Assembly: GCF_007655135.1 (NCBI RefSeq)
Contig: NC_045134.1
Span: 5,476,982-5,540,981, forward strand
DNA length: 64,000 nucleotides
Direction of reading: 5' to 3'
Origin: Punica granatum
Taxonomy: Eukaryota; Streptophyta; Magnoliopsida; Myrtales; Lythraceae
In this document: in pieces, positions 58,276-64,000 of the stretch
Numbering within the stretch: the stretch's first letter is position 1
Layout of the letters: each line of letters opens with the position of its first letter
Translations under genes and position numbers: made by a program
Notes under the pieces: generated by a model
What the model saw: only the letters and a program-made list of their open reading frames with translations
Databases searched by the model: none
Told to the model about the DNA's origin: nothing

Positions 58276-61200
58276 ATATATACATCAATTTAATTGTTTG
58301 CAGTGCTTTCCCTTTTAACAGGGACGAGTCAAGAGCAACGTCGATACGGGAAGATCATGAGACTTCAACTCCCACATCAAAATTAATGTTGAACATTGGA
58401 TTTGTGCAAGTGTCGACGTACAGGTCATGGCATAACATGAAATTAACACCATATAAGGACATTACACCCACAAGTCTAAATTCCAAATGACAAATATAAA
58501 ATCAACGGATCGAGTGAGACCTTCTATATAATTCAATATTCATCATAGCTCAGAAATTTCACTGCTTTATCCCCTAATGGCAAATGGCAAACCCTAGACC
58601 TTCCCTTTTTATAACAAAGAACATAATATGTACACAACTTGAGATACATGCATATATACATATATATATATATATACACATATGTATATGAATAGTTATT
58701 CTGACTTTGCATATCAAAGTGGAGATCTCAACAGTGGACATGAGACCCCCAAAAGGGCAAGCAAAGTCCGAGATTCACGGCAGGGTTGAACCCTAGAGGG
58801 AACCTACCCCAATAAAAAAGTGTCACCTCCAAAGTTTTATAAACAGAGAGACAGAGAGATAGTAATTGGACATCAGTAAAATAATTAATATGATTGCTTC
58901 TGTCTCCAGCGGCATTATGATTTTATCAAATGATTTAATAAATTTTTAATTTAAAATTCTACAGTAATTATTTCGTTATAAAGAAAACACCGACAGCCCC
59001 ACAGATTTATGTTTCCATCCATCCAACTCCCACTCTCTGCAGTAAACATTAATCTATTTGTTTTGCGTATGCTATTATTGTCCTTTCACGTGGGGTTGTG
59101 TGATTAACTATTAATTTAATTCTGACTAGCTACTATATATATGTGTGTGTATGTATCTATGTATGTATTTATGTGTTAATACATGTATATGTACGTGCTC
59201 TGAATTTTCGAGAACGTTTGAGCTTGAATTATTGAAGTATTTCTAATTATTAGCACATACAATAATAATTTTTTGCTCCTCGTGGGGATCTTTAACAAAA
59301 TTTGATTATCTCCAGTGAATGCCAAAAATAATTACTTCCTAAAAAGAATAATAGAGAAACGTATATATACCATATATATTTATTTACATAGAACAAAAAT
59401 TAAAATATAGGAGTTTTTAACGCTTTAGAAAATTAGAAATTGACTGTCCTCAGCTACCAAAAACAGAAAATGACTATAAGATTTTTTCAATGCTCGTACT
59501 TCAGTATGTGACGTGAAAAAATAATAAAAATTACATGAAATGGATGATTGGATTCAATTAACATTCGGACGGTGAATCATAAATTTGTCTATTGAAAAAA
59601 TTTATTTAATTTTTTCTCACATATTATTATAAGAAACGACAATCATTACGATATCTATGAACTGTGATATTTTCAAACATGATTAATTTCTGAGAGTTAA
59701 TTATTACATCTGCCAGCTTGCCAATTAATTAGATAAGTGTTCTATGCCATAAATGTAATCACACAGTAAATCTTATTATTTCAGTTATTAATAAAAAGTT
59801 TGAAGGAGAAAATAATTAACTATGTCCTGCCCTAACAAGTGTAATTGAGATAGTTTCATGCTTTTAATTTTACAAAACTAATACAGTGATTTTTCACAGA
59901 TAAATAATGCTCTATTATTGCCACCTTCTAGCTGCACTCCTAAGGCATAATTGAAATAATTAGTCGCATGCTTCAAGTTTTACAATTCCAGTAACAGATC
60001 ATAATGGTTATTATTATTATTATTTCACACAAATTAGGGAATTAACGGCATATTTCTTCGGGTGGTGTGGCGTTTAAAATCATATTTGTCTCAGCCAAGA
60101 ATCTCGATTAGGCACTGTTCTTGATCTACATATCGATAATGACATCTGCATGCACATAATATATATATGTATTTGTGATCCCACGTCGACTGGGGAAACT
60201 TCATCCACATTGACCCACCACACGACATATTCAATCATGTTGTTGGGTTGCTTTCGAAATTTCAATATCTAATAAGATCAGTCAGTGATCGCGAACTAGG
60301 TTTAATCAATTTCTTTGTTCTCTTAATCGTAATTATCGCTTTCATGATGATGTTATGCATATAATTTTATACTGTAATTTTTTGAGAAATCGATTTAACT
60401 ACCTCGCTTTGAAAACTTAATGTGTACGTCATCCGCTAATGATGATTTAAAGTCCACCTTAATTATGTTTATATATTCTTTTTGGTACTAATTACACTAA
60501 TTATTTTATGTCAATGAACTCTTTTTTCTTTCTTTAATTTTTTTTAATTGTTGTCAAACCCTTTTGTTCTTCATTAATTGACCTTTTCAATAAGTACCAC
60601 TATCGTCTATTGCTTCTTTTGAAAAACATATTCTTTTTTCGGCTTTAGTATATGTACTAAAATAGGGATTTTTCTTTTCGATCATTTTTTTTTCTGATCA
60701 TAAAATTTGTACAGACGTCAAAAAGCCACAAGGCGAATTGAGTAGAAATTTCCATGCTCAATTTCTTTTTTTTTTTCGGACAATTCAACAATATAAACAT
60801 CAAGACGTTGATGCTTACCTAAAAAGAAGTTTTTCCCGATATCTTTAAATTCAAAATAGATAACAACGATGCTCGTGCGTGGAAATCGGTGTATTACAAG
60901 AATCCACTCCCCCGTAGCAGATCCTTTTCATAGAGTTGGCAAAGCTCGTCCAATGCTGACCTTAATTTGAAGCGTCAACATGGATCTCAACCATAACGTC
61001 TACGTAAAACCTAGTAACTAGGTTAGGTCATTGCATAAAAGGGTCGAGAAAAGCAGTGAACTAACGTTTTGGAAACCTTTCCAATTAGAACAGGCAAAAC
61101 CGGATAAATTTTACATACGTCAATCTGGCAAAATCGAGGGGATTAATCGCACAAGAGGAATGAATTGGAAAGGGGCAATTTAAGTAAATACCCCATAAAT

Positions 61201-62560
61201 CTTTCTACATGCAAAAGGGAGCTATCCCGACAGCTAAGATGTGAAGTGGGTCCGACTACTGATAATGGGCCTCAGGTGAATTAAGAATGGGCCTAATCTG
61301 TCCATTTGATGTGGAGCCCAAACGTAACCCGACCATGCGATCCTCAATCGGTCGGATCCCATCTGACGTGGGAGCATGCAGGCCTCATCATGGCGTTTAT
61401 GGTCACCCACTCGTCAACGTGTAAAATGCACCTCGTGGAATCTTTATTTTCCCTCTCCCGTAAATTCATACCGAAAACTCGAACACCGCCTATGGACCCG
61501 ACGGATCGACTGCCGTGAAAGTAAAGTATATCATTGATTTTTATCAGTTGAATGCGCGATAAAAGAATATATTATGTAAGTATCTGAATTACAGTCGTTT
61601 GCTACAATCGTGAAGAACAATCCATGTGCCTCTGATGTTGACCCCAGTGCAACTAGGGGATTGACCAATGGTGGATGTCTTCTCAGACTCTGTTTTCACC
61701 CATTTTATATTGGATGGTCAATGGCCGTGAGGAGTAGCATTGTTTCCTAACACGGTTGGGTTCCAATTGCTTTTACATCTTAATTGGTTTCCAATTTCAA
61801 GTTTATAGAGAACACAAAGGAATTAAATTTCTAGAAAGATATTATCAAATGAAAAAGGACGTGTCCGAAACCAAGTTAGGATACATATAACGAGTCAGAA
61901 TCACATGATTTGTGGATGAAGTTCGTTTCTAGGTACCATGTCGAGCTGAATCCTCAAAACCGAATATCAGATTGCTTAAGGTATCATCACTTGTCAAGCA
62001 TCATCATCCCAAAGAGGAACAACACCCCATGGTGTTAGTAAGGCACAATGACTGCTTAGCTCTGTCAGGAAGGGAGTTTGGTTTAGCTACCAAATTCTTG
62101 CACGCGACCTCTTCCGGTTTGTCGGATTCATATTTCCACGAATCCGAATCCAACGAGACAATAATGGAGTTCCCTTCTAACTTTAGGCAAGATTCATAAT
62201 CTGAATTCTCTGGAAGCTATGTATGTTGGCATATTTTAGCTGGAAACCAAATCCTTTCATTGCCAGCCAAGGCTTTGGAAAGGATAAGACCCATCACCCA
62301 ATTTTTTAGTAGATCTCACAATCACTAGAAATAAAGAAAATTTATTAAAAATAAATAATTTATAATAATAATGAAAATTATATTATATCAAAGTAGGGAC
62401 AGAAGAGATTGTGATCATGGTGGTTATGATGAGAAGATTTCAATGTCCCACCCCTGCCCTATTCATTCTTTAGCCCTACCACACCTTAATGGCATATAAT
62501 TCCATCATAAATAAGGGCCGTTCAACTTTTTTCAAGGGCATATTTTATTATACATAACAC
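58276..62560. other. Gene-free, AT-rich stretch downstream of helicase gene
   Basis: It includes a TA/CA-rich tract at 58,645-58,690 and TG/TA repeats at 59,135-59,175. Short ORFs at 61,306-61,518 and 61,972-62,199 show no known domain. No gene is supported. Confidence 0.5.
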
Positions 62561-62988
62561 ATTAAAGACCACTGCTTCGATGGATAAATGATTACAAGAA
62601 CAAAGATTTTTTGCTAGAGGGCGCGCAGTGTATCGAACATATACAAGAAACATGCCCTGGTAGGGACCAAAAAATATAATCACACCCCTGTCAAAACTTC
62701 TGCTTGTAGTTACTAAACAGATACAAGCAACGCCTATAAACCAGAATCTCTCTTGCCATGTAAAAGTAAATTCCGAAACTACTTGGGATACAACTGCCTA
62801 GCTCGGTTCCTGAAAGCAGAACATTCCGTAGAATCATATTTTCCCACCTGACATTGTTAGGCCAAGATTAGTATGGACTGAAACACAGGTCACATTTAGT
62901 ATGCCAATTCCGTTCCATTCTCCGACCATTCTTAATTACCAAACGTGATGTTGGCTTGGATTGTTAGCCCTAACAGGCTTTGGAGGTC
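62561..62988 (-). other. Probable 3' UTR of the helicase gene
   Basis: This moderately AT-rich, non-coding stretch lies directly after the helicase stop codon. Its extent is guessed. Confidence 0.35.
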
Positions 62989-63965
62989 TCATGTTTTGCC
63001 GCTGACCTTCCTCTTCTTGCCCAAGCCCTTCTGCCCCTGATCTCTCTTCCTCTTCTTCTGGAACGATTTGACGACCAAAGAGGGTTGCTCTTTCAGAGCA
63101 AAGCTCTTGGCTACATGTCCTATGTGGAGTTTCTTCACCATGAATATTCTCTTGAGCTCCCCCCGGTGGGCTGTATATGCACGAGTCCACGAACAATATG
63201 CACTCTTTGCCAGCTTATTTATATTTGCCTGAGGAGAATAAATGTGATTGAAATGTAACATAGAGCAGCATAGTCATATACCACGTTGAAAGAAAAGTCC
63301 ACTCATATACCTCAGTTGACACAAATGACTCGAGTGCCTTTTGAAGAGATAGAACCCAAGGATGTGTGTCCAGGGCAACAAACTTCTGCGCATGGAATTT
63401 CTGACCGCGCAATGGGAAACTGTCCAATACCTTCACGATGGGATACTCTGTTAGTGAAACACCGTGTTTCTCGAGGTCCTTCAAGTAATCTATTTCAACA
63501 GGTTGTAAGAACAAGAGTGAGTCTCCTCTTTTATCCAATCGGGCTGTTCTGCCAACCCTGCAAAGATGGATGTCAAGCTTCAGAAGACAGTTCTGACTTA
63601 CTAGAGATACACTGTCCAGAAAGATGGGAAAGTTACCAACATATAGACATGCAGTATTACCGGTGCACGTATTCAGTGGCCTCCCCAGGAGAATCATACT
63701 GTATGATACACCTGACTTTAGGGAAGTCAAGGCCTCTAGCAGAAACATCTGTTGACAGCAGTAGAGCTGACTTTTCCTCCTTAAATGTCTGAAATGTCTT
63801 TTTCCGGTCCTCCTGCTGCATATTGCCATGTAAGCGGAAAGTCTTGCATCTCAGAAACTTCTGTTTTGATTCTGCCTCTTGTAGTCCATAAGGAGCCCAA
63901 CGAAATTCTGATAACAGGGTGTAGTGGAAATCTACCGCATCGCAGGTTGAAAAGAATACCACAAT
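62989..63965 (-). CDS. DEAD-box RNA helicase, RH17/DDX31-like, C-terminal part only
   Basis: Three 3' exons are visible: 63965-63661, 63557-63311 and 63228-62989 (stop TGA at 62,989). The gene continues beyond the right edge. Exon frames join cleanly. The helicase C-terminal domain is seen: [27 protein letters not shown], motif [16 protein letters not shown] and motif [17 protein letters not shown]. It is followed by [26 protein letters not shown] and the family-typical tail [14 protein letters not shown] and [13 protein letters not shown] Lys/Arg-rich end suits a nucleolar protein. DDX31-type helicases act in ribosome biogenesis, so a nucleolar rRNA-processing role is inferred. The N-terminal motifs (Walker A, DEAD) lie outside the window and cannot be checked. 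Confidence 0.92.
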
Positions 63966-64000
63966 CTGCAGAATCAGAATTTTAGTGAGTTCACCTGTTA

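Noticed and set aside
62936..63196. Second frame over the helicase tail
   Set aside because: It is out of frame with the conserved tail ([20 protein letters not shown]) read from 62,989-63,228.
1..64000. CRISPR arrays, operons, tRNA or rRNA genes
   Set aside because: The window is plant nuclear DNA. No spaced palindromic arrays or intact tRNA/rRNA genes were recognised. The tRNA-like boxes near 50 kb sit inside SINE-like repeats.

Overview
The window is nuclear DNA of a flowering plant, most likely a eudicot. Its genes carry short GT-AG introns and encode plant-specific families: an auxin response factor, an AP2/ERF factor and a chloroplast co-chaperonin with a transit peptide. Intergenic DNA is AT-rich and full of plant-type transposons. 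I could not fix the species from sequence alone.

Layout. Positions 1-11,000 are transposon debris: a copia-type LTR end, a dead PIF/Harbinger transposase, LINE 3' fragments, three copies of a short inverted-repeat element, and a compound LINE+MITE duplication. Six genes follow. (1) A UBP1/RBP45-type three-RRM RNA-binding protein, + strand, 12 coding exons, 11,212-15,210. (2) A GH35 beta-galactosidase with a C-terminal lectin domain, + strand, 19 exons, 26,630-32,102. (3) An intronless ERF017/018-like AP2 factor, - strand, 32,789-33,457. (4) Chloroplast co-chaperonin CPN20, + strand, 5 coding exons, 35,781-37,452. (5) An ARF7/ARF19-type activator, - strand, 13 exons, 38,245-44,501. (6) The 3' part of an RH17/DDX31-like DEAD-box helicase, - strand, 62,989 to beyond 63,965, running out of the window.

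Between genes 1 and 2 lies a three-level nest of transposons. A copia element on the - strand (15,640-26,463, target duplication GGCCA) was split in its gag by a related + strand copia element (20,090-25,993). That element carries an ~800-bp long-terminal-inverted-repeat element (20,316-21,113) in its leader. The nest ends about 160 bp before the beta-galactosidase start codon.

From about 45,100 to 62,560 no gene is visible. The stretch holds inverted-repeat elements, tRNA-derived SINE-like repeats (two of them with a conserved two-headed structure), a 240-bp tandem duplication and many TA microsatellites.

The genes are not an operon or pathway. They are independent plant loci for mRNA binding, cell-wall galactan processing, stress transcription, plastid protein folding, auxin transcription and RNA unwinding. 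The most notable observations are a Glu-to-Gly change at the expected catalytic acid/base of an otherwise intact beta-galactosidase, a non-canonical GC-AG intron in UBP1 and a possible second one in the beta-galactosidase, a chain of overlapping upstream ORFs before the ARF, the dated transposon nest, and the two-headed SINE-like repeat. I found no clear sign of an entirely new multi-gene system.
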